Below are positions 8,267 through 17,308 of a DNA stretch of 64,000 bases, one piece after another. The DNA is from Pantoea cypripedii (GTDB lineage: Bacteria; Pseudomonadota; Gammaproteobacteria; Enterobacterales; Enterobacteriaceae), in the NCBI RefSeq assembly GCF_002095535.1, contig NZ_MLJI01000002.1, positions 567,786-631,785 of the forward strand, read 5' to 3'. The notes beneath the pieces are model-generated. The model did not search any database. It had not been told where the DNA came from and was given only the letters and a program-made list of their open reading frames with translations. Each line of letters begins with the position of its first letter. The first letter of the stretch is position 1. Position numbers and translations under genes: made by a program.

Positions 8267-9109
8267 CTACCGATTCAGAAGGTCTTTTTCGATGAACCTG
8301 ACCACAGCATCTGCATCGCATGAAGGAATCACCTCGGTCGCGATAGCTTTTGCTTCTTCAATCCCGTTCTCAGGAACGTAGCAGCGATCAGCATTCATCA
8401 GCATCGGCAGATCATTAAAGTTATCGCCAAACGCCACCACTTCGTTAGCACCCAGATAATCTCTCAGGAAGTCAATGGCTGAGCTTTTTGACGTCTGATC
8501 AGACAGGATATTCATAAAATAAATATCCGGTTGCGCGCTGTAGACATCACGATTGAGCAGGCAATGCGCGCCCTCTTCGCCGGTGATAGCGTTTTGCAGT
8601 AATGACAGGGTTTGGTAGTCATGGTAAATGACAAAATAGAGCGGGACGTACTCTTCCGGCAGTTCACTAAATGACGCCGTTTTGAAGATATTCTCCCCCA
8701 GAAAGGGGCGCTTACTCTCGATAAAATGCTGGCTCAGGTCATCATTGGCTGTCTTATAGAACAGGCCATACTCAGTGCCCTTCAGGCAGTAGAGAAATCC
8801 TTCCTGGCCGCATCGTTCCAGTTCCCGTTCTACCGCCCGGATTAAATCATTGTGTAGGCGCAGGGTTTTAACCGGCTTGTCCGCAATCATATCGAAGATA
8901 AACAGCCCATCACTGAGTATCGCCGGACAGGAGAACTTCACGCCTTCCAGCAGCATGTTGACTGAACTCAGCGTTCTGCCCGTTGCACAGGTGAAAAACA
9001 CGCCTTTGTCAAAGAATCCTTCAATGGCATGTCGGGAATAGTCCGACAATACCCCGCCACTGTTCAGGAGAGTCCCGTCAAGATCGCTGACATAGAGCGT
9101 TTTTTTCAT
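8267..9109 (-). CDS. Cof-type HAD-IIB sugar-phosphate phosphatase
   Basis: A 280-residue haloacid-dehalogenase-superfamily hydrolase. Motif I with the nucleophile and acid/base Asp is YVSDLDGTLL (residues 7-16), motif II TCATGRTLS, and motif IV GDNFNDLPML near the C-terminus; the cap between them is of the C2B (Cof) type. These enzymes dephosphorylate sugar phosphates and related small metabolites in the cytoplasm. The start at 9109 is chosen for the AGAGGAA ribosome site seven bases upstream; an upstream in-frame ATG at 9160 lacks one. It stands alone between two MFS genes, all on the minus strand. Substrate unknown. Confidence 0.88.
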   Translation of the reverse strand: MKKTLYVSDLDGTLLNSGGVLSDYSRHAIEGFFDKGVFFTCATGRTLSSVNMLLEGVKFSCPAILSDGLFIFDMIADKPVKTLRLHNDLIRAVERELERCGQEGFLYCLKGTEYGLFYKTANDDLSQHFIESKRPFLGENIFKTASFSELPEEYVPLYFVIYHDYQTLSLLQNAITGEEGAHCLLNRDVYSAQPDIYFMNILSDQTSKSSAIDFLRDYLGANEVVAFGDNFNDLPMLMNADRCYVPENGIEEAKAIATEVIPSCDADAVVRFIEKDLLNR

Positions 9110-9264
9110 CTTATTCCTCTGGCTGACAACAGCGGTATCTGCATGCGCCATATATGCCATACGCCATAAGGAAATGATAGTCCTGGTACTTGTGTTTAAG
9201 ACAGGTACTCAGGACCAAATCTGATACCCGTTACCGGGCAGAAACAGATTATTTACGGACTATC

Positions 9265-10536
9265 TCAGACTGACGCTTTGAGTTGCTGGATAAAACGGCT
9301 GCGCCAGGGTTTGAGGACCAGTAAGGCCAGTAACGCACACACAATATCCAACATAATCGCGCATGCGAACACCAGACTCCAGCTGCTGGTATGCTGATAC
9401 AATAATGCCGCCAGCGGACCGCCAAAGATTGAACCAATGCCCTGAGAAATATACAGCCATCCATAGTTAGCGGTGGCGAAGCGGGTGCCAAAGGTATCGG
9501 TTAACGTGGCCGGGAATAACGAAAATATCTCGCCCCAGCCAAAAAACACCAGCCCGGACAGCAAAACAAACAGCAGAGGATCATCTTTGCACAGTAGCCA
9601 TAACGTCATTGCACAACCTTCCAGCCCAAACGCAATGAACATCATCTTTTCACGACCAATACGGTCGGAAATATAACCGCACACCGGTCTGGTGAGGCCA
9701 TTCATAAAACGGTCAATGGTCATGGCCAGAGGCAGCGCAGCCATACCCAGCACCGTCACTGAAGTAATACCAAAATCACCGGCAAAAATGGCCATTTGCG
9801 ATGTCACCATCAGGCCGGACGTTGACATCATGGTCATCATGACAAACATCAACCAGAAAAGTGGCTGACGTAACATTTCCCGCGATGTGAAGTTTTTGCT
9901 GCTGACATGGTGGGGAACATCGGCGCTCTGAGCCGTTGAAGCTTGCGGTGCCCTTAACCCCTGGCTGGCGATAAAACCCACCACAGCCATTATCAGGCCA
10001 AACTGCCACAAGGTATTTTCCAGCCCTTTCGTTGCTAAAGAGGTGGTGATAGGAAACGTCGTCAGTACCGCCCCCATACCATATCCGGCTGCCACCATGC
10101 CGGTCGCGAACCCTCTCTTCTCCGGGAACCAGCGCACCATCAGCCCGACGACACCGATATAAACAATGCCGGTGCCCAGCCCTCCCAACACACCATAATA
10201 GAGATATAACTCCATCAGCGATTCCATGCGCGCAACCAGCATCCAGCTGAGTCCTGTCAATACGGTCCCTACGGCAATCAATTTACGTGGACCAAAGCGA
10301 TCAATAAGCTTGCCCTAGATAGGTGAGAAGAATGTTTGCAAAATAATCAGAATTGAAAAAGTAATCTGAATCTCGGCCAAAGGCGCATTAAGCTTTTCCA
10401 TCAATGGGCGGGTAAATAATGCCCAGACATATTGGGGGCTGGAGATCGATATCATACAAAGCAGCCCCAAAGCCAATTGACCCCATTTTTTCTTTTGGCT
10501 TACTACAACAGCGTTAGACAATGCTGTATTAGTCAT
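9265..10536 (-). pseudogene. OFA-family MFS transporter (oxalate/formate antiporter-like) with in-frame amber stop
   Basis: The two halves are in the same frame and together encode a normal 423-residue twelve-helix transporter of the oxalate/formate antiporter (OFA) family. They are separated by a single TAG at codon 74 (10317-10315). The interruption falls in the conserved loop after TM2: FSPI-TAG-GKLIDRFGPRKL, where family members usually have Gln or another residue before GK. A CAG-to-TAG change explains it without any frameshift. The start at 10536 has GGAG eight bases upstream. Unless an amber suppressor reads through, only a useless 73-residue fragment is made; a restart further in would lack two helices. 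A sequencing error is also possible. Confidence 0.85.
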
Positions 10537-10746
10537 CTTAATGCTCCGACTGACAAGTGAGTCAGTCAGCGCTGCATATACCATGCCAAAGTGAATATCA
10601 GTGTTCTGGCGACACCAGTGGCAGAATATTGGAATATTACCGCAACTGCTTGCACCAAAATGTTGCAATAACAGGAGAAAGAATAGATTTCGGAGAGCAA
10701 TACCGCCTGTCACTGACCGAATTTTAATCAGGACGACAGCATCTGC

Positions 10747-10773
10747 AACGGAGTTGCCTGACACAACTCCGTT
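10747..10773. terminator. Hairpin downstream of the DUF1471 gene
   Basis: AACGGAGTTG and CAACTCCGTT pair over ten bases around a CCTGACA loop, directly after the stop of the minus-strand DUF1471 gene. There is no T-run, so it may be rho-assisted or only stabilise the 3' end. Confidence 0.45.
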
Positions 10774-10781
10774 TCAATTAA

Positions 10782-11060
10782 TTATTTATACACTTCAGCT
10801 ACCGCTTCAAAATTGGGTCCATGTTCACGAGCCGCGATGATAACGTAATATTTCCCCCCTTTTTCATCCGCTTTTTTTGATAGCTCATCATGTAAATCAC
10901 TTGGGGATCCGACAGCCCCCTGAGTATCCATCACGGTTACAGTACCAATTTTTGTTAATTTGTAGTGGCTGACTTCGTCTTTTGAAACCAGCTGGGCTGC
11001 TCCAGCGCCTGCACTCACCATAAGTAACATAGCCGAAATAATAAATTTATTTTTCACCAA
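10782..11060 (-). CDS. DUF1471 (YdgH/BhsA/McbA-like) periplasmic stress protein
   Basis: A 92-residue secreted protein with a signal peptide (MVKNKFIISAMLLMVSAGAGAAQ) and one DUF1471 domain ending in the family hallmark KADEKGGKYYVIIAAREHGPNFEAVAEVYK region. In Enterobacteriaceae such small proteins (BhsA, McbA, YahO and relatives) respond to stress and affect biofilm and surface properties; no biochemical activity is established for most. A CGCCTCCTGAG block just upstream supplies an AGGAGG-type ribosome site on the minus strand. It is monocistronic, between the broken OFA gene and a MarA-like regulator. Confidence 0.88.
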   Translation of the reverse strand: MVKNKFIISAMLLMVSAGAGAAQLVSKDEVSHYKLTKIGTVTVMDTQGAVGSPSDLHDELSKKADEKGGKYYVIIAAREHGPNFEAVAEVYK

Positions 11061-11517
11061 CGCCTCCTGAGATGCACATGAATAGATAAGATAATTTTGA
11101 ATATTTAAAATCTCACCCCAGGAAAAGGTAGACGACTAAAATGTTAAATATTATGCAAAATGTGTTGCGCTATAGAAGACCGTTTTTATTGAATGGAGGG
11201 GAAACATCATCTTCTCTTTACTATAATGAAAATACTGTCATAAAAAGTTCAAAAACGTCTTAACAGACATCCTGAATACAACTTCAACACATTCCGGATC
11301 TAAACAGCATTGGCTGGCGCAAGATTATTATATTTTTATCCAATAATTTTATATCTTTATAAAAAACATTGGACTTTCAGAAAAAATATAATTTTATTAC
11401 TTGTCGCAATTATCACCCAGAGTTACGCTTAAATTCATCGCACGCTTCGTTATAACTTTATATAACCTTTCCACTTTATATTTCGAATAACACCACCTGC
11501 AACCGAGGGATTTTGAA
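11061..11517. other. AT-rich divergent promoter region, about 450 bp, no gene
   Basis: Very AT-rich DNA between the minus-strand DUF1471 gene and the plus-strand AraC gene, presumably holding both promoters. I see no credible coding frame, no strong palindrome and no RNA gene signature. Confidence 0.5.
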
Positions 11518-11898
11518 ATGGTAAGAAGAGAAGTTATTATCCATGACCTTGAAAGTTGGATTGAAAGCTGGATTGACAACAACATTAACTCATCCCTCAG
11601 GATTGATGATGTTGTCAAACGCTCTGGTTATTCAAAATGGTATCTTCAGAAAATGTTTTCAGTTGTGAAAAAGAAAACACTGGGGCGCTACATTCGTGAT
11701 CTAAAGTTGTTCAAGGCAGCATGCGACCTTGTTTATAGTGATGAAACCATCATTGCCATCTCATTAAAATATGGTTATGACTCTCAATCCTCATTCACCA
11801 GAACATTCACGCAAAACTATGTTTTCCCACCTTCAGAATTCCGACGTTTATGCAGAGATAATCCGGGGATCACTAAAGAGATGCTAAAAAACAGATGA
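11518..11898 (+). CDS. Single-domain AraC/XylS regulator, MarA/SoxS-like
   Basis: A 126-residue protein that is essentially one AraC DNA-binding domain with two helix-turn-helices (RIDDVVKRSGYSKWYLQKMF and IIAISLKYGYDSQSSFTRTF), the size and shape of MarA, SoxS and RamA. It has no ligand-binding domain, so activity should follow its expression level. GAGGGA about seven bases upstream of the ATG is a good ribosome site. The second helix carries the usual GYDSQSSFTRTF motif; the C-terminus departs from MarA. It is low-GC compared with most of the window. It converges with the next AraC gene and targets cannot be inferred. Confidence 0.88.
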   Translation: MVRREVIIHDLESWIESWIDNNINSSLRIDDVVKRSGYSKWYLQKMFSVVKKKTLGRYIRDLKLFKAACDLVYSDETIIAISLKYGYDSQSSFTRTFTQNYVFPPSEFRRLCRDNPGITKEMLKNR

Positions 11899-11952
11899 CA
11901 GGACACCCCTTATAATTAAAATATTTCCCAGGGATGGTGATAAAAGTTAGAA

Positions 11953-12348
11953 TTATTTACTTATACACGCAGCAACATCAACTGACACCAGATAAAGAGG
12001 AATTTCCATTCCTTCCAGTTCCCAGTCATCAGATTTACGATAGCGGGCGGGAGTGTAACCGAACTGTTTCTTAAATGCCCGGGTAAAGGATTGCTGCGAA
12101 TCAAAGTGCCAGGCAGCTGCAATATCAATAATGGGTCGCTTTGTCATTCTCAGCTCCATTGCTGCCATGGAAAGTTGTCTCCCTCTGATATAGGCACAAA
12201 TGCTTCTCCCCGTTACCGACTTAAACATTCTTTGCAAATGAAACTTTGTATAGCCAGATTTATCTGACACCCGTTCGATAGTTAAACGCTTTGTCAGGTT
12301 ACTTTCTATCCATCCAAGCAACGCGAGAATCGTGTCGTACTGATTCAT
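11953..12348 (-). CDS. Single-domain AraC/XylS regulator, MarA/RamA-like
   Basis: A 131-residue AraC domain protein, convergent with the preceding one and clearly related to it, but closer to the enterobacterial MarA/SoxS/RamA group (DKSGYTKFHLQRMFKSVTG; FDSQQSFTRAFKKQFGYTPARYRK). Both helix-turn-helices are complete. The C-terminal tail of about 25 residues after ARYRK is longer than in SoxS. Regulators of this type usually activate efflux and stress genes, but nothing adjacent indicates its regulon. Confidence 0.88.
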   Translation of the reverse strand: MNQYDTILALLGWIESNLTKRLTIERVSDKSGYTKFHLQRMFKSVTGRSICAYIRGRQLSMAAMELRMTKRPIIDIAAAWHFDSQQSFTRAFKKQFGYTPARYRKSDDWELEGMEIPLYLVSVDVAACISK

Positions 12349-12503
12349 CCCCGGATCTCCAGTTATGCTTTTTGATTTTTTATAATGAAGGAAATACCAC
12401 CCGAGGCCTGTAAACAGAATAGCAATATGTGTTGTATCAGGGAGAAAAACAGGTTGCCTGGAAAGGACAGCCAGAATATAGATATGGATGCCAAAAGATT
12501 AAA

Positions 12504-12529
12504 GCCGGAGGGTAAATTTACCCCCCGGC
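12504..12529 (-). terminator. Terminator after the DUF1445 gene
   Basis: GCCGG...GGGTAAATTTACCC...CCGGC forms a long stem; on the minus strand it follows the DUF1445 stop and is followed by a T-rich stretch (CTTTAATCTTTT). Confidence 0.6.
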
Positions 12530-12579
12530 CCTCGAAATTGAATGCAAGCTTTAAAGTTAATTGGTTGCCTATCTTTGCG

Positions 12580-13359
12580 TTAACGCAGTTGCGCCGAGTA
12601 GTGTTCTACTGTGTCATCCAGCACCAGCATATGCCCGGCATAGTGAGTAAACAGATACGCACTCCCCAGCGCGGGTAACACCTGCTGCGGTGTCACGCCA
12701 CAGGCCCAAAACACCGGCACCTGGCCGGGGTGCACCCCGGGAAAGACGCCGAAGTCCGGTGCCGCCAGATCAGTAATCCCGATCTCAGTGGGATCGCCAA
12801 TATGTAACGGCGTCCCATGTGCAGAGGGATAAGCCGCACTCAGCGCCACCGCTTCATCCACTTTATCTGCTGCGACGGGACGCATACTCACTGCCACGTA
12901 TCCCTGCATGCGGGCAGTCGGCTGGCACGAAATCTGTGTCAGATAGACCGGTGGCGCGGCAAGACTCACCGGAATACCTGCGCGGCGCAATGCGCCATCC
13001 AGCGAGTGACTGCATCCCAGCAGGAACGCCACGGCATCATCCGGCCAACAGTCGAGCAGATCGTACGGCTCGTCTGCCAGCTGGCCCTGCTGCCAGACAC
13101 GATAACGGGGAAACATGGTACGCAGATCAATGTGGCTCTTTCCCATTAAAATTTCAGTCTGCCCCGCTTCGCTGACTGCTAATACCGGGCAGGCTTTCGC
13201 ATTGCGCACGCAAAACAGCAGGAATTCATAGGCGTCGGACTGCGGCAATACCACCAGATTGGCTTGCTGATAGCCATCCAATAACCCAGCCGTGGGCTGA
13301 CGCCATTCGCCACGCGCTGTCGCCGCGCGTAACGCCGCCGGTGTGGTATACGAGGTCAT
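12580..13359 (-). CDS. DUF1445 family putative hydro-lyase (D-glutamate cyclase-like)
   Basis: A 259-residue member of the DUF1445 (YcsI) family. The mammalian homologue is a D-glutamate cyclase interconverting D-glutamate and 5-oxo-D-proline. Family blocks are visible: CPVLAVSEAGQTE, FLLGCSHSLDGALRRAGIPV, MRPV and the C-terminal FWACGVTPQQVL followed by APDFGVFPGVHPG nearby. Its start overlaps the stop of the upstream MFS gene by four bases, so the two form an operon. PxpB and PxpC are encoded just upstream, giving a 5-oxoproline setting and supporting a D-glutamate/D-pyroglutamate role. Function is inferred from family and context. Confidence 0.82.
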   Translation of the reverse strand: MTSYTTPAALRAATARGEWRQPTAGLLDGYQQANLVVLPQSDAYEFLLFCVRNAKACPVLAVSEAGQTEILMGKSHIDLRTMFPRYRVWQQGQLADEPYDLLDCWPDDAVAFLLGCSHSLDGALRRAGIPVSLAAPPVYLTQISCQPTARMQGYVAVSMRPVAADKVDEAVALSAAYPSAHGTPLHIGDPTEIGITDLAAPDFGVFPGVHPGQVPVFWACGVTPQQVLPALGSAYLFTHYAGHMLVLDDTVEHYSAQLR

Positions 13360-14684
13360 TTAAGCACCTCATTATGGGTATCTTTGAGGCGCATCAGCGT
13401 CCACAGGCTAAGTAGCGCCGCGCATGCCATAAAGATGCCCGGCACCAGCAGGAAACCGGTTTTATTGATCAGCAGGGTCACTAAATACGGCGTGATACCG
13501 CCACCCAGAATCGCACCCATATTGATGCTGATCGCCATGCCGGTGTAACGCATGGCTGTCGGGAACTGCTCGGCATAGGTGGGATACCCTACCGACTGCA
13601 CAATCGGCATCGGTAAGGTGGCAATAAACATCGCCAGCGCGGCCAGCCAGATGTTGTGGTGGTCCATCAGCATCATCATCGGGATCACCAGCACCACATA
13701 ACCGATAAATCCAATGCGCAGAATGGCACGACGGCCATAACGGTCTGACAGACCGCCCCAGAACGGCATCATGCTGGCCATTGCCAGGCTGATACCGGCC
13801 ATCAGCCAGAACACCTGTTTTTTGTCAAAGCCCAGCCAGGAGGTCAGATAGATATTCATAAACACGAGGCCAATCCAGTAACCGGCATTCTGGCCGAACG
13901 TCAGCATGATGACGCGCAACATGGCGGGCGTTTGGGTACGGAAGACATCGCTAAACGGATGCTTTTGTATCTTGTTGCTGGCAAGAAACTCTTTAAAGGC
14001 CGGGGTTTCTTCGACCTGGTGGCGAATTAACGCCGAGAAAATCACCAACGGAATGGTCAGCAGGAAGGGTATGCGCCAGCCCCATGCCGCCAGCTGAGTA
14101 TTGTCCAGCAGATTGCTGGTCACACCGCATACCAGCGCGGCAAACCCGCCACCGAGCGCCACCCCTACCGGGGTGAAGGCACCATAAAAACCGCGTCGCC
14201 CCGTCGGTGAAGATTCGGCCACAAATGCCGCCGCGCCAATAATTTCCGCACCGGCAAAGAATCCCTGGATCAGGCGCAGCACCACCAGCAGCAGGGGTGC
14301 CGCAATACCTACTGCGGCGGCGGTTGGCAACAGACCAATGGCGGCCGTTGCGCCTCCCATACCCAACACGGTCAATAATAATACTTTGCGGCGTCCGATA
14401 CGGTCGCCAAGTCTGCCCAGCAAAACACCACCCAGCGGACGAATTAAGAATGCGCTGCCAAATACCGCCAATATCGACAGCAGTGCTGCCGTATCATTTC
14501 CACCGGGGAAAAACAGCGGGCCAATAATAACTGCCATAAAGCCATAAATACCGAATTCATAATATTCAATGGCGGTGCCGGTCATGGAGGCGATAGCCGC
14601 ACGCCGGGCAACGCTGCTTTCACCATACTGTGGTTTGACACGCCCGCGAGGTAAGGTTAATTGTGATTCAACTTCATACGACAT
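13356..14684 (-). CDS. MFS transporter, metabolite:H+ symporter (MHS) family
   Basis: A 442-residue twelve-helix permease of the MHS branch (ShiA, ProP, KgtP relatives), with the family's ASMTGTAIEYYEFGIYG start and the two inter-domain loops RLGDRIGRRKVLL and GLSDRYGRRAIL. It overlaps the DUF1445 gene by four bases in an ATGA arrangement, so they are co-expressed. MHS transporters take up organic acids and zwitterions with protons; here pyroglutamate or another amide/lactam acid is a reasonable guess. Confidence 0.88.
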   Translation of the reverse strand: MSYEVESQLTLPRGRVKPQYGESSVARRAAIASMTGTAIEYYEFGIYGFMAVIIGPLFFPGGNDTAALLSILAVFGSAFLIRPLGGVLLGRLGDRIGRRKVLLLTVLGMGGATAAIGLLPTAAAVGIAAPLLLVVLRLIQGFFAGAEIIGAAAFVAESSPTGRRGFYGAFTPVGVALGGGFAALVCGVTSNLLDNTQLAAWGWRIPFLLTIPLVIFSALIRHQVEETPAFKEFLASNKIQKHPFSDVFRTQTPAMLRVIMLTFGQNAGYWIGLVFMNIYLTSWLGFDKKQVFWLMAGISLAMASMMPFWGGLSDRYGRRAILRIGFIGYVVLVIPMMMLMDHHNIWLAALAMFIATLPMPIVQSVGYPTYAEQFPTAMRYTGMAISINMGAILGGGITPYLVTLLINKTGFLLVPGIFMACAALLSLWTLMRLKDTHNEVLK

Positions 14685-15066
14685 TTTTCACCTGCCTTGT
14701 AAAACAATGAGATGGAGGTTCAATATCAGCCGTGCGGCTATTGGTTTTTTCTGAACACTGTCATTGATCTGGAGCAAGAGAAATGCCATTTGTCGAACTG
14801 ATAAAAATGTTTCGTGCTTAGCGCCACTGAATGATAAAAATGATGGATGAGTTAATTAAATGATTTTTATTTTCATTTGCGCGCTTACTGTCCCGCTTAT
14901 TTCCCCCTTTTTTCATCCGTTAAATGGGAAATAAAAGTACTTAGCAGGCGATCATTTATTCCGCTGCACATTATGCAGGCAATATCCTCATTTTGGTGCA
15001 GGTAAATAGCAGGCATTAAAAAACCGGTCATTGACCGGTTTATATTTCCCGCGAATAAAATAACGC
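14685..15066. other. Promoter region of the MHS-DUF1445 operon, no gene
   Basis: About 380 bp between the MHS gene and the end of pxpC, both on the minus strand. It contains the pxpC terminator (15016-15041) and presumably the promoter for the MHS-DUF1445 operon. A small CTGCA/TGCAG dyad is present near 14960-14980. No coding frame is convincing. Confidence 0.5.
15016..15041 (-). terminator. Intrinsic terminator of the pxpB-pxpC operon
   Basis: AAACCGGT/ACCGGTTT (15021-15041) forms an eight-base stem with a CATTG-type loop; on the minus strand it is followed by TTTTTTAATG. This is a classical rho-independent terminator for the operon ending at 15067. Confidence 0.8.
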
Positions 15067-15999
15067 TTACGCGCACAAAGCATTCAGCCATGCAGCACGC
15101 TCAATCGCCAGTTGTTGTGCCTGATCGACGCTGATCAGCCGAAATTGTATTTCGTCGCCAGGCAGCATTTGTGCCAGGCGCGGCAGATCGACGCTGGCAA
15201 CATGGGCAATTTTTGGGTAGCCGCCCGTGGTTTGTGCATCGGCCATCAGGATAATCGGCTGCCCATCGGGAGGCAGTTGCAGGGTACCGTAATCCACCGC
15301 TTCCGAAGGCAGTTCCATAGCCTGTTCACGGGTAATCACTTCGCCTTCCAGGCGATAACCCATGCGATTCGAATCCTGGCCGATACGATAAACCGCAGCG
15401 AGAAAACGTTGCTGCATGTCAGCGGAGAGTTGCCGCCAGTGACGTCCGGCCATCAGGCGGATAGGTTGTTGCTCGCGAGGGAAAAGCGCTGGCGCGTTAA
15501 AGGGCAATACGCGGGGTGTGGCGTTGGCAAAGGCGCTGCGGGTAACCAGATGGTCGCCCTGCCGCAGATAGCGTCCGGCAAAACCGCCAAATTGCGCCAT
15601 CAGGCAAGTGCTGTGGCTGTTCATCGTCGGTGAAACATGAAAGCCACCGTGCACGGCTAAATATGCCCTCGCCCCCTGCCGACGCTGACCAAAACCGAGC
15701 ACCGCCCCGGCAGGAACAGAAACCGCCTGCTGCATGGGCACCGGCTGCCCGTCAATATGCGGTGAAAGATCGGCCCCGCAGATGGCGATAACGGCACGAC
15801 GCCAGAAGCGCAGCCGCGGCCCCAGCAGGGTAATCTCCAGCGAAGCACAATCGCGCTGATTGCCGACTAACAGGTTGGCAAGGCGGTGCGAGTAGCGGTC
15901 CATCGCCCCACACACCGGCACACCCGCCTGCTGATAACCGTAGCGCCCTTCATCTTGCAGGCTGCTGGCCATACCGGGGTGTAACACCTCAAGCGACAT
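15067..15999 (-). CDS. pxpC: 5-oxoprolinase subunit C / biotin-dependent carboxyltransferase family (PxpC)
   Basis: A 310-residue protein of the PxpC (KipA/DUR1-like) family: MSLEVLHPGMASSLQDEGRYGYQQAGVPVCGAMDRYSHRLAN is the typical N-terminus, and the C-terminal half has QDSNRMGYRLEG and ADAQTTGGYPKIAHVASVDLPRLAQ. With PxpB and PxpA it forms the bacterial ATP-dependent 5-oxoprolinase that opens pyroglutamate to glutamate. The start at 15999 lies inside the end of pxpB (11-base overlap); an in-frame upstream start at 16062 would add non-homologous residues. No pxpA is seen in the window, which is unusual. It could also act as a carboxyltransferase-like domain in another reaction. Confidence 0.85.
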   Translation of the reverse strand: MSLEVLHPGMASSLQDEGRYGYQQAGVPVCGAMDRYSHRLANLLVGNQRDCASLEITLLGPRLRFWRRAVIAICGADLSPHIDGQPVPMQQAVSVPAGAVLGFGQRRQGARAYLAVHGGFHVSPTMNSHSTCLMAQFGGFAGRYLRQGDHLVTRSAFANATPRVLPFNAPALFPREQQPIRLMAGRHWRQLSADMQQRFLAAVYRIGQDSNRMGYRLEGEVITREQAMELPSEAVDYGTLQLPPDGQPIILMADAQTTGGYPKIAHVASVDLPRLAQMLPGDEIQFRLISVDQAQQLAIERAAWLNALCA

Positions 16000-16714
16000 A
16001 GGGCATCTCCTCCAGTGCTTTGAATTCCGCTTCATCAATGGCACGGAAGCGCACCCGATCACCGGCCTGCAACAGGCACGCCGGTTGGCGTTCGGTGGAA
16101 AACAACGTCAGTGGCGTTCGCCCTATCAGGTTCCAGCCGCCCGGTGAGGTCAGTGGGTAAATCACCCCCATTTGGTTGGCGATACCGATCGATCCTTTTG
16201 CGACAGAAAGACGCGGTGTGGCGCGACGCGGCAAGGTAAAAATCGCATCCAGCGCCCCAAGGTAGGGATGACCGGGCAAGAAGCCGAGCATCAGCACATC
16301 GACGACTTTTTGCTGGTGACGGCTGACCACTTCCTCGGGTGATATCCCGCAATGCTGCGCAATATTTATCAGGTCCGGCGCGTACTCCCCCTGATAGCAG
16401 ACAGGAATGACCATCTCGCGTCCCTGTTCCGTTTCCTGCGGGGAAAAGCGACTCAGGATTGCATCCAGGCGATTCACCAGTTGGCTGTAAGGTGACAGGG
16501 AATTATCGATACGCCACAGCACTTCCGGCTGATAGTGAATACCGAGCGAATGCGCCGCTGGGACGATATCACGGACGCCAGGCAGTGGATTAGCATGCAG
16601 AAATCGCGCGAGCTGGGAGAGCAGAGTATGGGGTGCGGAATGCCCAGGTAAGGTGATAATCATGCAGCGTTCACCGGAAGGATCGCGCCGCCACGTTAAG
16701 GTTTGCTTGACCAT
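15989..16714 (-). CDS. pxpB: 5-oxoprolinase subunit B (PxpB, KipI-like)
   Basis: A 241-residue allophanate-hydrolase-subunit-1 family protein (KipI/PxpB). Diagnostic stretches are VIPVCYQGEYAPDL, LMLGFLPGHPYLGAL, PRRATPRLSVAKGSIGIANQMGVIYP and SPGGWNLIGRTPLTLF. It is translated just before PxpC and overlaps it by 11 bases, the standard arrangement for the two subunits. In 5-oxoprolinase PxpB and PxpC are thought to phosphorylate the lactam while PxpA hydrolyses it. The missing pxpA may be elsewhere in the genome, or DUF1445 may replace it functionally. Confidence 0.87.
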   Translation of the reverse strand: MVKQTLTWRRDPSGERCMIITLPGHSAPHTLLSQLARFLHANPLPGVRDIVPAAHSLGIHYQPEVLWRIDNSLSPYSQLVNRLDAILSRFSPQETEQGREMVIPVCYQGEYAPDLINIAQHCGISPEEVVSRHQQKVVDVLMLGFLPGHPYLGALDAIFTLPRRATPRLSVAKGSIGIANQMGVIYPLTSPGGWNLIGRTPLTLFSTERQPACLLQAGDRVRFRAIDEAEFKALEEMPYVA

Positions 16715-16758
16715 AGTGTCCCGTAATCTGGCGAGGCGAACCTCGCCCTGGCAGTGGC

Positions 16759-17184
16759 TTAACGAGCGAACAGCTGGCTCATATCTTTAAACGCTTTGAA
16801 TTCCAGCGCATTGCCACACGGGTCGAACAGAAACATGGTTGCCTGCTCGCCCACCTGCCCTTTGAAGCGGACATAGGGTTCAATCACGAATTCAGTTTTG
16901 AAATCACGCAGACGGGCAGCCAGCGCTTCCCACTCTTCCCAGCTCAGAATGATGCCGAAATGCGGCACCGGCACATCGTGACCATCGACAGGGTTGGTAT
17001 GTGCATGATCCTGGTTCGCGGTTTTAGGATGTTCGTGAATCACCAGCTGGTGACCGTAGAAGTCGAAGTCCACCCACTGGGTGCTGGAACGGCCTTCGCT
17101 CAGACCAAAGATTTCGCCGTAAAAGCTACGCGCAGCAGCCAGGTCGTAAACAGGAATCGCAAGGTGAAAAGGACTTAACGCCAT
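16759..17184 (-). CDS. VOC-superfamily (glyoxalase/dioxygenase fold) protein
   Basis: A 141-residue vicinal-oxygen-chelate protein with two beta-alpha-beta-beta-beta modules: [23 protein letters not shown] at the N-terminus and [10 protein letters not shown]... [15 protein letters not shown] at the C-terminus. Metal-ligand positions are present (His in FHLAIP, His in VPHFG and Glu in ALEFK). It resembles small glyoxalase/bleomycin-resistance-type proteins whose reaction is unknown. The start at 17184 has GGAG upstream. It is the first gene of a probable unit with pxpBC (44-bp gap) and is divergent from a LysR gene that may control it. Confidence 0.83.
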   Translation of the reverse strand: MALSPFHLAIPVYDLAAARSFYGEIFGLSEGRSSTQWVDFDFYGHQLVIHEHPKTANQDHAHTNPVDGHDVPVPHFGIILSWEEWEALAARLRDFKTEFVIEPYVRFKGQVGEQATMFLFDPCGNALEFKAFKDMSQLFAR

Positions 17185-17308
17185 GTTGTGCTCCAGAATC
17201 AAGGTTGTATTGGTGTCGTTGTGATTCTGTGATAATAAGGATAAAATTTTTATTAAAAGCGAATATATTTTTCGTCAAACAACAATTTTTTCGATGAGTG
17301 TGGATATT

